From Cognatishimia sp. F0-27 (GTDB lineage Bacteria; Pseudomonadota; Alphaproteobacteria; Rhodobacterales; Rhodobacteraceae), in assembly GCF_020667845.1 (NCBI RefSeq), contig NZ_JAFMPQ010000018.1, positions 35,082-99,081 of the forward strand: 64,000 nt of DNA, read 5' to 3'. A model generated the notes under the pieces. The model made no database searches and was not told the origin of the DNA. It saw only the letters and a list, made by a program, of their open reading frames with translations. Below, one piece after another: positions 45,625-55,685 of this stretch (positions within the stretch are counted from its first letter, which is position 1; each line of letters opens with the position of its first letter). A program made the position numbers and the translations under genes.

Positions 45625-45653
45625 CCGCGCCTGCGCCTTTTGCGCGGTTTTTT
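45625..45653 (+). terminator. Probable intrinsic terminator after the DUF2461 gene
   Basis: CCGCGC (45625-45630) pairs with GCGCGG (45642-45647) around an 11-base loop and is directly followed by TTTTTT (45648-45653). The stem is short but GC-only. It lies about 130 bases after the stop codon of the DUF2461 gene and before the glycogen operon. Confidence 0.55.
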
Positions 45654-45727
45654 GCCGACACACCTCATGGGGAGCGCGCGGTGCCGCCACAGAGCGGCGT
45701 ATTGCGGCGAAACTGCCACTGATTGCC

Positions 45728-45739
45728 GTTACCGCTAAC
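45728..45739. promoter_or_regulatory. LacI-family-type operator upstream of glgP
   Basis: GTTACCGCTAAC matches the LacI-family sugar-regulator consensus GTTAGCGCTAAC at all but one position, and the flanking AA fits the extended form. It lies about 135 bases before the glgP start, where the operon promoter should be. No LacI-family gene is in the window, so the regulator would act in trans. Confidence 0.4.
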
Positions 45740-45873
45740 AAAAACGACATGGCGACCCTTGCGGGCCTACCGCCTAATGCGGCAAAGCAGCAACAACCGT
45801 TCCGCGGGCCACAAGATTCGGCCTGGTCAATCTCAGGATGATGCCCGCGACCGCCCTGAATGAGGACGACGCC

Positions 45874-48258
45874 ATGAACCAAACGACCCCTGTGCACCCC
45901 GCCCTGCGTGACCAGATCCTGCATCACCTGACCTATACCGTGGGCAAGGATGCCGACCACGCGCAACTCAGCGACTGGCGCTTTGCCCTGAGCCACGCCC
46001 TGCGCGACCGGATCGTCGATGCCTGGATGAGCGCCACGCGGCAGACCTACAAGGCCGATGCAAAACGGGTTTATTACCTGTCGATGGAGTTCCTGATCGG
46101 GCGGCTGCTCGAAGACGGGCTGAACAATCTCGGGCTTGCCGATGAGGCGCGAGCCGCGCTGTCGGACATGGGTCTCGACCCCGAAGCGGTGCTGCACGAC
46201 GAGCCGGACGCGGCGCTTGGCAACGGTGGCCTTGGTCGGCTTGCCGCGTGTTTCATGGAAAGCCTGGCGACCCTCGGCGTGCCGGCCTATGGCTACGGCA
46301 TTCGCTACGAACATGGACTCTTCCGCCAGAGCTTTGCCGATGGTCGACAAATGGAAGCGCCCGAAACATGGCTCGACCAGCCACATGTCTGGGAATTCGA
46401 ACGGCCGGAAGCGCGCTTCACGCTCGGCTTTGGCGGCGACGTCACAACCCGCGACGGCAAGACAGTGTGGCAGCCAACCGAGATGGTGCAGGCCGAGGCG
46501 TTTGACACGCCCATGGCCGGCTGGAAAGGCCGATGGGTCAATACGCTCCGACTTTGGGCGGGCCGCGCGGTTGACCCGTTTGACCTCGAACGGTTCAACC
46601 GTGGCGACTTTGCCGCCGCCTCCGAGGGCGAAGCATTGGCACGGACAATCAGCCGCGTGCTCTACCCCGAAGACAGCACGGAGATCGGCAAGGCGTTGCG
46701 GCTCAAGCAGGAGTATTTCTTCTCCGCGGCCTCGATCCGGGACATCCTGCGCCGGTTCGAAGCCGATCACGGGGATCTGACCGCCCTGCCCTCCAAGGTC
46801 GCAATCCAGCTCAATGACACCCATCCTGCAATTGCCGGGCCGGAACTGATCCGCATTCTGCACGATGAGCGCGGCATCGCGTTTGATGACGCGATGCATA
46901 TTGCGCAGAATACAGTGAACTACACCAACCACACATTGCTGCCAGAGGCGTTGGAATCCTGGGACGAGGGACTCTTTGGCCGGTTGCTGCCCCGCCATCT
47001 GCAGATCATCGACCGGATCGACGACGCGCATGCCAAAGCGCATCCGAAGCGCACCGTGACGGCGCGCGAGCATGGGCAGGTGAAGATGGGCGAGTTGAGC
47101 TTCATTCTCGCCAACCGGGTCAATGGTGTCTCCGCGCTGCATACAGGGTTGATGAAAACCACTGTCTTCAAGGATTTGCACGCATTGCACCCCGAGAAGA
47201 TCGTGAACCAGACCAATGGCGTCACCCCGCGCCGCTGGTTGAACGCCTGCAACCCGGCGCTTTCAGGGCTGATCAGCGACACGATCGGCACAGGATGGAT
47301 TGGCGATCTGGAGCAACTTGCCACGCTGGAGCCGCATATGGACGACGCCTGGCTGGAGCGGTTCCGCGCGGCCAAACGCACCAACAAGACTGCGCTGGCC
47401 GATTTCGTGCGGGAACAGCTTGGCATGACGCTCAACACGGATGCGATGTTCGACGTCCAGATCAAGCGGATGCACGAATACAAGCGACAGCATCTCAACA
47501 TCCTTGAGGCCATCGCGCTGTGGCAAGAAATGCGGGACGCGCCCGATGCGGGCTGGACCCCGCGCGTGAAAATCTTCGCGGGAAAGGCCGCTCCCGGCTA
47601 CTTCTTCGCCAAGGATATCATCGGCTTGATCAATGACGCCGCCGCGGTGATCAATGCCGACCCGCTCACCCGCGATATGCTGCAGGTGGTCTTCCTGCCG
47701 AATTATAACGTGACGCTCGCCGAGCGCCTGATCCCGGCAGCCGACCTTTCGGAGCAGATCTCCACCGCCGGCAAGGAAGCCTCCGGCACCGGCAATATGA
47801 AATTTGCACTGAACGGCGCGCCAACCGTCGGCACGCTTGACGGCGCAAACGTGGAAATCCGTGAACGCGTGGGCGCCGAGAACTTCTTCCTGTTCGGCAT
47901 GGAAGCGCATGAGGTCGATGCCCGGCGCGCGATCCCGGATCATGCAGCACAGGCAATCGCCGCTGATCCGCGCCTCGCCCGCGCCTTGCGCGCAGTCTCG
48001 GACGGCACGTTCTCCAAAGACGAGCCGAACCGCTATGCCGGGATCGTGGAGAACCTCTCTGGCCCGGATTATTTCCTCGTGTGTTCGGACTTCACGGATT
48101 ACTGGCGCGCACAGCGCGAAGCCGATGCAACTTATCTCGATGCAAAGCATTGGTCGACAATGGCCGCGCTCAATGTGGCTCGGTCGGGCTGGTTCAGCTC
48201 GGACCGGACAATCCGGGGCTATGTCGCGGATATCTGGAAGGCCAGCAGTCTGCTCTGA
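45874..48258 (+). CDS. glgP: Glycogen/starch/alpha-glucan phosphorylase
   Basis: A 794-aa GT35 enzyme. [21 protein letters not shown] near 65-85, [16 protein letters not shown] near 112-127 and [13 protein letters not shown] near 565-577 are conserved. The pyridoxal-phosphate site is [11 protein letters not shown] with Lys643. It releases glucose-1-phosphate from the ends of glycogen, which Pgm at the operon end can convert to glucose-6-phosphate. I chose the ATG at 45874, preceded by GAGGACG; an in-frame ATG at 45841 is an alternative. It is the first gene of the seven-gene operon. Confidence 0.96.
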   Translation: MNQTTPVHPALRDQILHHLTYTVGKDADHAQLSDWRFALSHALRDRIVDAWMSATRQTYKADAKRVYYLSMEFLIGRLLEDGLNNLGLADEARAALSDMGLDPEAVLHDEPDAALGNGGLGRLAACFMESLATLGVPAYGYGIRYEHGLFRQSFADGRQMEAPETWLDQPHVWEFERPEARFTLGFGGDVTTRDGKTVWQPTEMVQAEAFDTPMAGWKGRWVNTLRLWAGRAVDPFDLERFNRGDFAAASEGEALARTISRVLYPEDSTEIGKALRLKQEYFFSAASIRDILRRFEADHGDLTALPSKVAIQLNDTHPAIAGPELIRILHDERGIAFDDAMHIAQNTVNYTNHTLLPEALESWDEGLFGRLLPRHLQIIDRIDDAHAKAHPKRTVTAREHGQVKMGELSFILANRVNGVSALHTGLMKTTVFKDLHALHPEKIVNQTNGVTPRRWLNACNPALSGLISDTIGTGWIGDLEQLATLEPHMDDAWLERFRAAKRTNKTALADFVREQLGMTLNTDAMFDVQIKRMHEYKRQHLNILEAIALWQEMRDAPDAGWTPRVKIFAGKAAPGYFFAKDIIGLINDAAAVINADPLTRDMLQVVFLPNYNVTLAERLIPAADLSEQISTAGKEASGTGNMKFALNGAPTVGTLDGANVEIRERVGAENFFLFGMEAHEVDARRAIPDHAAQAIAADPRLARALRAVSDGTFSKDEPNRYAGIVENLSGPDYFLVCSDFTDYWRAQREADATYLDAKHWSTMAALNVARSGWFSSDRTIRGYVADIWKASSLL

Positions 48259-48353
48259 CGGGTCAGTTGCACATTGAGCCCCGGGCGGTAGGTTTGGGAA
48301 CAGGAACAAGCGAACAGGCCCGGTTGCGGGCTTCGCGCAAAACAGGAGGGGAT

Positions 48354-50606
48354 ATGACCGCGATCAATCCGGATAAAGTCGGCAACCAATCAGCTTTGGA
48401 AGCCATACTGGACGGCACGCAGGACGATCCCTTCGCCATTCTGGGTCCTCACAAGAAAGGCCGCCTGCGCCACGTCACGGCCTTCGACCCGGGCGCAGAC
48501 TCGATGCAGGCGATTGCGGGCGGCAAGGTCTTCGATCTTGACCCTGTGGATGGCATGGCCGGTCTCTTTCACGGAAAGGTGACCGGGTCCGCCCCGTATA
48601 CGCTGCGCGGGCAAGCCGGCGACAGCGTTTGGGAGGTCGACGACGCCTATCGCTTCGGTCCCGTGCTGGGCGAGCTGGACGAATACCTGCTTGGCGAAGG
48701 AGCGCATAAACGGCTCTGGGAGGCCCTTGGCGCGCATGTGATGACACATGAAGGCGTGCCGGGCACCCATTTCGCGGTTTGGGCGCCCAACGCCCGCCGG
48801 GTGTCGCTGGTTGGGGATTTCAACAGCTGGGACGGTCGACGCCACGTGATGCGCAAGCGCGGCGTCACCGGGGTCTGGGAAATCTTCATGCCGGGTCTCG
48901 GCGATGGGACCGTCTACAAATACGAGATCATCGGTGCGCATGGCGAACGGCTGGAAAAGGCCGACCCGGTCGGCTTTGGCTCACAACACCCGCCGGAGAC
49001 CGCGTCAGTCGTACGCGACATCCGTGGTTATGGCTGGGACGACGCGCGCTGGATGGACAAACGCGCGGCATTGCATGCCACCGACCAGCCGATCTCGATC
49101 TACGAGGTCCAACTCGGATCCTGGCGCCGGAAGCCGACAGAGGGCGGACCCGACCGCCCGATTTCCTACCGCGAAGCCGCCGAAGAGCTTGTCACCTACG
49201 TCAAGGAGATGGGCTTCACGCATATCGAGCTTCTGCCGGTGTCGGAATACCCGTTTGACGGCTCATGGGGCTATCAGCCCGTCGGTCTTTACGCGCCGAC
49301 CATCCGCTTCGGCCCGCCCCATGAATTCCGCGATTTGGTAGATGCCGCACATGCCGCCGATATCGGTGTGTTGCTGGATTGGGTTCCCGGGCATTTCCCG
49401 ACCGACGCACACGGTCTGGGCAAGTTCGACGGCACGTCACTGTATGAACATGCCGACCCTCGCGAAGGGTTTCATCAGGACTGGAACACGCTGATCTACA
49501 ATTACGGGCGCACGGAGGTGAAAAACTTTCTCACCGCAAATGCGCTCTACTGGCTGGATGAATACCATATCGACGGGTTGCGCGTGGATGCGGTCGCGTC
49601 GATGCTTTATCGCGATTACAGCCGCAACGATGGCGAATGGATCCCCAACCGCGACGGCGGGCGCGAGAACTACGAGGCCATTGCCATGCTCCAGGAGGTC
49701 AATATCGAGACCTATGGCGCCCATCCGGGTATCATGACCGTCGCAGAGGAAAGCACCTCGTTCCCGCGCGTTTCAGGCCCGGTGCATGACGGCGGGCTCG
49801 GCTTTGGCTACAAGTGGAACATGGGGTGGATGAATGACACGCTGGACTACATGGAGCGGGATCCGATCCATCGCCAGCATCATCACCACCAGATGACCTT
49901 TGGGCTGACATATGCCTTCTCGGAGAACTTCATCCTTCCGATCAGCCATGACGAGGTGGTGCACGGCAAGGGCTCGATGATTGCCAAGATGCCGGGGTCC
50001 GAGTGGGAGAAATTCGCCAACCTGCGTGCCTATTACGGTTTCATGTGGGGTCACCCGGGCAAGAAACTCCTGTTCATGGGTCAGGAATTTGCCCAGACCA
50101 CGGAGTGGAACCACAACACGGCCATCGATTGGGCCTGTCTGGAGAACCCGATGCACGCGGGCATCCAGCGGCTCGTGCGCGATCTCAACACGCTGTATCG
50201 CGGCACGCCCGCCCTGCATGAGCGCGACTGCGACCCGTCCGGCTTTCAATGGATCGAGGTCAACGACGCGGCGCATTCGGTCTACGCCTGGATCCGGCGC
50301 GGCGCCGAAGGCAGTCCGGACGCTGCTGTGATCTGCAATTTCACCCCCATCGAGCGCAGCGATTACCAGATTGGCCTCCCGGCCGAAGGGCGCTGGCGCG
50401 AAGCACTCAACACCGATGCCGAGATCTATGGCGGTGGCGGGCGCGGCAACATGGGGATGGTCACTGCGGTCAATGGCGAAAGCCACGGCTTCCCGGCGCG
50501 GGCCACGGTTGTCATACCGCCGCTGTCCTGCGTGGTTCTGGTGCAGGACGACCCAGAGGCCAACATCGATCCAGACGCCGATCTGACCGGCGGCGAAACC
50601 ATCTGA
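48354..50606 (+). CDS. glgB: 1,4-alpha-glucan branching enzyme
   Basis: A 750-aa GH13 protein. There is an N-terminal extension domain (about 1-110), then a CBM48-like domain with [21 protein letters not shown] near 125-145, then the barrel. Catalytic motifs are [15 protein letters not shown] (nucleophile Asp), [11 protein letters not shown] (acid/base Glu) and [13 protein letters not shown] (stabilising Asp). It transfers alpha-1,4 chains to form alpha-1,6 branches. AGGAGGGG precedes the ATG at 48354. It lies 95 bases after glgP. Confidence 0.97.
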   Translation: MTAINPDKVGNQSALEAILDGTQDDPFAILGPHKKGRLRHVTAFDPGADSMQAIAGGKVFDLDPVDGMAGLFHGKVTGSAPYTLRGQAGDSVWEVDDAYRFGPVLGELDEYLLGEGAHKRLWEALGAHVMTHEGVPGTHFAVWAPNARRVSLVGDFNSWDGRRHVMRKRGVTGVWEIFMPGLGDGTVYKYEIIGAHGERLEKADPVGFGSQHPPETASVVRDIRGYGWDDARWMDKRAALHATDQPISIYEVQLGSWRRKPTEGGPDRPISYREAAEELVTYVKEMGFTHIELLPVSEYPFDGSWGYQPVGLYAPTIRFGPPHEFRDLVDAAHAADIGVLLDWVPGHFPTDAHGLGKFDGTSLYEHADPREGFHQDWNTLIYNYGRTEVKNFLTANALYWLDEYHIDGLRVDAVASMLYRDYSRNDGEWIPNRDGGRENYEAIAMLQEVNIETYGAHPGIMTVAEESTSFPRVSGPVHDGGLGFGYKWNMGWMNDTLDYMERDPIHRQHHHHQMTFGLTYAFSENFILPISHDEVVHGKGSMIAKMPGSEWEKFANLRAYYGFMWGHPGKKLLFMGQEFAQTTEWNHNTAIDWACLENPMHAGIQRLVRDLNTLYRGTPALHERDCDPSGFQWIEVNDAAHSVYAWIRRGAEGSPDAAVICNFTPIERSDYQIGLPAEGRWREALNTDAEIYGGGGRGNMGMVTAVNGESHGFPARATVVIPPLSCVVLVQDDPEANIDPDADLTGGETI

Positions 50607-50677
50607 CACCCGGGGCGGCGGACCGGCGCGGGAGGCGCTCGCCGCTTCAGAACAATGATATAAAGGGAGAGACAACA

Positions 50678-51946
50678 ATGGCACCTGAGACAGCCCGGCT
50701 TTCCAGCCGCACCATGGCGTTCGTTCTGGCCGGGGGGCGCGGCTCCCGCCTCAAGGAGTTGACGGATCGTCGCGTGAAACCGGCGGTCTATTTTGGCGGC
50801 AAGACCCGGATCATCGACTTTGCCCTGTCCAACGCGCTGAATTCGGGCATCCGCAAGATGGCCGTTGCGACGCAATACAAAGCCCACAGCCTGATCCGCC
50901 ATTGCCAGCGCGGCTGGAGCTTTTTCCGCGCCGAACGCAACGAATTTCTCGATATTCTGCCAGCCTCACAGCGCTACAACGAGAGCATCTGGTATCGTGG
51001 AACAGCGGACGCAGTGGCCCAGAACATCGACATCGTCGACAGCTATGACGTCGACTACGTGGTGATCCTCGCGGGCGACCACATCTACAAGATGGATTAC
51101 GAACTGATGATCCGTCACCATGTCGAAGCCAAGGCGGATGTCACCATCGGATGTTTGACCGTCCCACGCATGGAAGCGACAGCCTTTGGCGTCATGGCGG
51201 TGGATGAAAGCGACCGGATCACTTCGTTCCTCGAAAAGCCGGCAGACCCGCCCGGCATCCCCGGCGACACGGACCACGCGCTGGCTTCCATGGGCATCTA
51301 CGTGTTCAACTGGGCGTTCCTGCGCGACATGCTGCTGCGTGACATGGAGGACGACAATTCCAGCCACGATTTCGGCAATGACCTGATCCCGGAGATCGTC
51401 AAGAACGGCAAGGCGCAGGCGCACCGCTTCTCCGACAGCTGTGTGCGTCACAGTGCCGACGCCCCAGCCTATTGGCGCGATGTGGGCACGGTCGACGCGT
51501 TCTGGAAGGCGAATATCGACCTGACCGAATTCGCTCCCGATCTCGATTTGTGGGACCGCGACTGGCCGATCTGGACCTATTCCGAAGCCGTTCCTCCGGC
51601 GAAATTCGTGCATGACGAAGATGGCCGTCGCGGCAGTGCGGTGTCCTCGCTCGTGTCCGGCGGATGCATTATCTCAGGCACCGAGATCCGCGGATCGCTG
51701 CTGCATACGCAGGTTCATACGAACAGTTTCGCCAGCTTGGATGGCGCGGTTGTGCTGCCCTATGCGACCATCGGGCGGCATGCACGGTTGCGCAATGTCG
51801 TGATCGACCGCGGGGTATCCATCCCGGAAGGCCTTGTGGTCGGAGAAGATCCGGAGGCGGATGCCGAACATTTCCGGGTCTCGGAAGGGGGCGTGACGCT
51901 GATCACCCAGTCGATGCTGGACAAGCGGGCAGCAAGCGGGAAGTAA
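50678..51946 (+). CDS. glgC: Glucose-1-phosphate adenylyltransferase (ADP-glucose pyrophosphorylase)
   Basis: A 422-aa protein. The nucleotide-binding start [21 protein letters not shown], the effector/substrate segment [33 protein letters not shown] and [10 protein letters not shown] are GlgC hallmarks; a C-terminal left-handed beta-helix (about 330-410) follows. It makes ADP-glucose from ATP and glucose-1-phosphate, the committed and allosterically controlled step of glycogen synthesis. AGGGAGAG precedes the ATG at 50678. It is 71 bases downstream of glgB. Confidence 0.97.
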   Translation: MAPETARLSSRTMAFVLAGGRGSRLKELTDRRVKPAVYFGGKTRIIDFALSNALNSGIRKMAVATQYKAHSLIRHCQRGWSFFRAERNEFLDILPASQRYNESIWYRGTADAVAQNIDIVDSYDVDYVVILAGDHIYKMDYELMIRHHVEAKADVTIGCLTVPRMEATAFGVMAVDESDRITSFLEKPADPPGIPGDTDHALASMGIYVFNWAFLRDMLLRDMEDDNSSHDFGNDLIPEIVKNGKAQAHRFSDSCVRHSADAPAYWRDVGTVDAFWKANIDLTEFAPDLDLWDRDWPIWTYSEAVPPAKFVHDEDGRRGSAVSSLVSGGCIISGTEIRGSLLHTQVHTNSFASLDGAVVLPYATIGRHARLRNVVIDRGVSIPEGLVVGEDPEADAEHFRVSEGGVTLITQSMLDKRAASGK

Positions 51947-52163
51947 TGCGCCCCGGGATGGTGGGAACATGCCTTCCATTCTCTCAAGGTCCGCAACGCA
52001 CCGCGCCCGATATCGGAGCGGGCGCTGCGCGATTGGACACTGCGCAAGGCGACGCCATCGTGCCGCCCTGCGCGCCTCAATAAGGCGCTGTGCCCCTTCG
52101 GGCTTGCGCCAGCACTTGTGAAGTCTGGTGCCCTGCCCATCGCGGCACCTGTCTGGAGTAAGG

Positions 52164-53570
52164 ATGACAACAGTTCTTTCGGTCACCTCCGAATGCGTGC
52201 CGCTGGTCAAGACCGGCGGTCTTGCCGATGTGGCCGGCGCCCTGCCGGCTGCGCTCGCTCCGTTTGGGGTCGAGATGCGCACGCTGTTACCGGGCTATCC
52301 CGACGTGATGACAGCGTATCCGGATGCGCCCGTGATGCGCGATCTGGGCGACCTTTTTGGCGGCACGGCCTGCCTGCGCCGGGGGGCCTTGGGCGAAAAC
52401 GTCCTCTACATCCTCGACGCGCCGCATCTGTTTGATCGCGCAGGTGGCATCTACCTTGGTCCTGACGGCCGCGACTGGCCGGACAACCCGATGCGCTTTG
52501 CCGCCTTGAGCAAGGCCGCGGCGCTGATTGCCGCAAACGGGGTCGAAGACTGGCGGCCCGACGCGCTGCATCTGCACGACTGGCAGGCCGCACTCACCCC
52601 TGTCTACATGCGCCAGCTTGGCGTTGGGCATGTTCCAAGCCTGATGACCATCCACAACATCGCCTTTCAGGGCCTCGCACCCGCGCATCTTCTGGGCGCG
52701 ATGGAGTTGCCGGGGCATGATTTCCACAGCGACGGGTTCGAGTATTACGGCCAGATTTCGGCACTCAAGGCCGGCATTCTTTACGCTCACAAGGTCTCGA
52801 CCGTCTCGCCGACCTATGCGCGCGAATTGATGACGCCGGAGTTCGGCATGGGACTGGAAGGCGTCCTGCAGCACCGTTCGGCGGATTTTCTCGGTATTCT
52901 CAACGGCATCGACCTTGATGTCTGGACCCCGCCCTACGACACGCCAGAGCAGAAGCGGACGCATCGTGCGGCCCTGCGCGCGGAGTTCGGACTTCCCGAT
53001 GCGGAAGGGCCGCTGTGCGTCGCGATTTCGCGACTGACCGGACAGAAGGGGCTCGACCTCTTGATCGAGGCATTGCCGGCCTTGCTGGAACAAGGCGGAC
53101 AGCTCGCACTTCTGGGCTCGGGCGATGCCGCGTTGGAAGCGCAGTTCCGGCAAGCGGCGGAGCGCCATGCGGGCGTCGCCGTTCGTATCGGCTATGACGA
53201 ACCGCTGAGCCGGCGCATGATGGAGGGGGGCGACGCGATCCTCATTCCATCGCGGTTCGAACCCTGCGGGCTGACCCAGCTTTACGGGCTCCGCTATGGC
53301 ACGGTGCCGGTGGTGGCCGCCACGGGCGGTTTGGCCGACACGGTGATTGATGCCAACCCTGCCGCCGTCACACGGGGTGTCGCAACGGGCATCCAGTTCC
53401 ACCCGGTCACCGGACAGGCGCTGAGCGGCGCAATCCAGCGGCTCGGCGTGCTCTGGCGCGACCGGTCGACCTGGGCCCGGACCAGCGAAAATGCCATGGC
53501 CCAGCCCGTCGGCTGGGACGCATCCGCGCAGGTCTATGCCGCGCTTTTCTCCCGCATGGTTCAGGCTTAA
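52164..53570 (+). CDS. glgA: Glycogen synthase (ADP-glucose type)
   Basis: A 468-aa GT5 enzyme. The ADP-glucose motif KTGGLADVAGALP is at about 16-28, the HLHDWQAAL and TIHNIAFQG blocks follow, then the C-terminal half with ISRLTGQKGLDLL, and the FEPCGLTQLYGLRYGTVPVV retaining-glycosyltransferase motif near 370-390. It extends alpha-1,4-glucan chains. GGAGTAAGG precedes the ATG. A 217-bp gap separates it from glgC and holds no gene; an internal promoter there is possible but not seen. Confidence 0.97.
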   Translation: MTTVLSVTSECVPLVKTGGLADVAGALPAALAPFGVEMRTLLPGYPDVMTAYPDAPVMRDLGDLFGGTACLRRGALGENVLYILDAPHLFDRAGGIYLGPDGRDWPDNPMRFAALSKAAALIAANGVEDWRPDALHLHDWQAALTPVYMRQLGVGHVPSLMTIHNIAFQGLAPAHLLGAMELPGHDFHSDGFEYYGQISALKAGILYAHKVSTVSPTYARELMTPEFGMGLEGVLQHRSADFLGILNGIDLDVWTPPYDTPEQKRTHRAALRAEFGLPDAEGPLCVAISRLTGQKGLDLLIEALPALLEQGGQLALLGSGDAALEAQFRQAAERHAGVAVRIGYDEPLSRRMMEGGDAILIPSRFEPCGLTQLYGLRYGTVPVVAATGGLADTVIDANPAAVTRGVATGIQFHPVTGQALSGAIQRLGVLWRDRSTWARTSENAMAQPVGWDASAQVYAALFSRMVQA

Positions 53571-53576
53571 GAAACG

Positions 53577-55685
53577 ATGACGCAGATCATGATCCGGGAA
53601 GGCCGCGCGGCCCCGCTTGGCGCGACATTTGACGGCGAAGGCGTGAATTTTGCGGTCTTTTCCGAGAATGCCAGCCGCATCACGTTGTGCCTGTTTTCCG
53701 AGGAAGGCAAGACGGAGACTCACCGGTTCGACCTGCCGGAACGGGACGGGGATATCCGCTATGGCTATGTGCCCGGTTTGCGACCCGGCCAGAAATACGC
53801 GCTGCGCGCCGATGGCCCTTACGCGCCGGAGGACGGGCACCGCTTCAATTACAACAAGCTGCTGCTCGACCCCTATGCCAAGCGCCTGACCGGCCACCCG
53901 GTCTGGCACGACGCGCTTATGGGCTACACCGTCGGCCATCCCGACGGGGATCTCAGCTTCGACACCCGCGATAGCGCGCCCTACATGCCGCGCTGCGTGG
54001 TGGTGGACCCGAGCTTCAGTTGGGGCACGCAGACGCGCCCCAAGACGTCCTTTGCCGACAGCATCCTCTACGAAGCCCATACCAAGGGCCTGACCCAGTC
54101 TCTTCCGGGGGCGGCGCCCAAGGGCGGATTTCTCGCCCTCGCCTCGGATCGGGTGCTCGATCACCTGACCGATCTCGGCGTCACGGCGCTGGAGCTCTTG
54201 CCGGTTCACGCCTTCCTGAACGACCGCTTTCTGGTGGAAAAGGGGCTGACGAATTACTGGGGCTACCAGAGCATCGGCTTTTTCGCGCCTGACCCGCGAT
54301 ACCTCGGGCAAGGCGACATTGCAGAGTTTCAGCACATGGTCGCGCGCCTGCACGCGGCCGGGATCGAGGTCATTCTCGATGTGGTCTACAATCACACCGG
54401 GGAAGGGAGCGAGACCGGCCCGACGCTCAGTTTCCGCGGGCTCGACAACCTCAGCTATTACCGCGCGATGCCGGAAAAGCGTTACACGATCAACGACACG
54501 GGCACCGGCAACACCATCAACATGGATCACCCGATGGTGCTGCGCATGGTGCTCGACTCCTTGCGCTACTGGGTCGAGGTCATGCATGTGGACGGGTTCC
54601 GGTTTGACCTCTGCGCCACGCTCGGCAGACGTGCCGACGGGTTTGACCGCGACGCTCCGTTCTTTCACGCGCTGCAGCAGGATCCGGTTCTTAGCCGGGT
54701 GAAACTCATCGCTGAACCTTGGGACATCGGTCCGGGCGGCTATCAGCTTGGCGCGTTCCCACCGCCTTTTGCAGAGTGGAATGACAAGTATCGCGACGGT
54801 GTGCGCCGCTTCTGGCGCGGCGATACCGGCCATGTGCCGGAGCTCGCGGAACGGATCACCGGGTCTGCGCTGCAATTCGACCATTCCGGGCGTCCGGCAA
54901 CGGCCTCGGTCAATTTCGTGACCGCCCATGACGGGTTCACCCTGGCCGATACCGTGCGCTACCGACATCGGCACAACATGGCCAATGGCGAAAACGGCAA
55001 GGACGGCCACGGCGAAAACTTCTCGGATAATTTCGGGGTCGAAGGTCCGACGAGCGATCCCGGGATCAAAGCCGCCCGCGCGCGCCGACAGCGCAACATG
55101 CTGGCAACGCTGATGCTCAGCCAGGGCACGCCGATGCTGCTGGCTGGCGACGAGATCAGCAACAGCCAGAGCGGCAACAACAATGCCTATTGCCAGGACA
55201 ATCCCATCGGCTGGATCGACTGGGACAACGCCGATGCGGAGATGCTGGACTTCACGAAGCGGCTGATCGCCTTCCGGAAGCACCATCCAATCCTGCGCCA
55301 GAAACGGTTCCTGCATTCGCAGGAGCGCGTCACGGACGGCCGCGAAGACCTGTTCTGGCGCCGCGCCGACGGCAAGCCGATGGAGCAGCCCGACTGGGAC
55401 GATCCGGAACTCCGCGTGCTGTGCGCCGAGATGCGTATGGCTTGGGACACGCCCTCCTACGCGCAGGGCGAGGATGCGCTGTTTTTGGTGTTCAACGCCG
55501 GCAAGGCCGTCAATGTTCGGATGCCGGCCGCGCCCAGCGTGTGGCAATGGCGGCTCGGGATCGATACGAACCAGACCACCGCGCTGCCGGTCTCTCCGAA
55601 AGGTCCGATCGTTCCCGTGGCACACGAAAGCGTCCAGGCCTGGTATCTTGAACGTCCCTCGGGTGCCGGGATGACACGCCGATGA
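53577..55685 (+). CDS. glgX: Glycogen debranching enzyme
   Basis: A 702-aa GH13/CBM48 protein. The N-terminal domain has GATFDGEGVNFAVFSENASR; the barrel has VVYNHTGEGSETGPTLSFRG, MHVDGFRFDLCATLGR (nucleophile Asp), LIAEPWDIGPGGYQLG (acid/base Glu) and NFVTAHDGFTLAD (stabilising Asp). GlgX cleaves the alpha-1,6 bonds of the short stubs left by phosphorylase. It begins six bases after the glgA stop and its own stop overlaps malQ by ATGA. Confidence 0.96.
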   Translation: MTQIMIREGRAAPLGATFDGEGVNFAVFSENASRITLCLFSEEGKTETHRFDLPERDGDIRYGYVPGLRPGQKYALRADGPYAPEDGHRFNYNKLLLDPYAKRLTGHPVWHDALMGYTVGHPDGDLSFDTRDSAPYMPRCVVVDPSFSWGTQTRPKTSFADSILYEAHTKGLTQSLPGAAPKGGFLALASDRVLDHLTDLGVTALELLPVHAFLNDRFLVEKGLTNYWGYQSIGFFAPDPRYLGQGDIAEFQHMVARLHAAGIEVILDVVYNHTGEGSETGPTLSFRGLDNLSYYRAMPEKRYTINDTGTGNTINMDHPMVLRMVLDSLRYWVEVMHVDGFRFDLCATLGRRADGFDRDAPFFHALQQDPVLSRVKLIAEPWDIGPGGYQLGAFPPPFAEWNDKYRDGVRRFWRGDTGHVPELAERITGSALQFDHSGRPATASVNFVTAHDGFTLADTVRYRHRHNMANGENGKDGHGENFSDNFGVEGPTSDPGIKAARARRQRNMLATLMLSQGTPMLLAGDEISNSQSGNNNAYCQDNPIGWIDWDNADAEMLDFTKRLIAFRKHHPILRQKRFLHSQERVTDGREDLFWRRADGKPMEQPDWDDPELRVLCAEMRMAWDTPSYAQGEDALFLVFNAGKAVNVRMPAAPSVWQWRLGIDTNQTTALPVSPKGPIVPVAHESVQAWYLERPSGAGMTRR

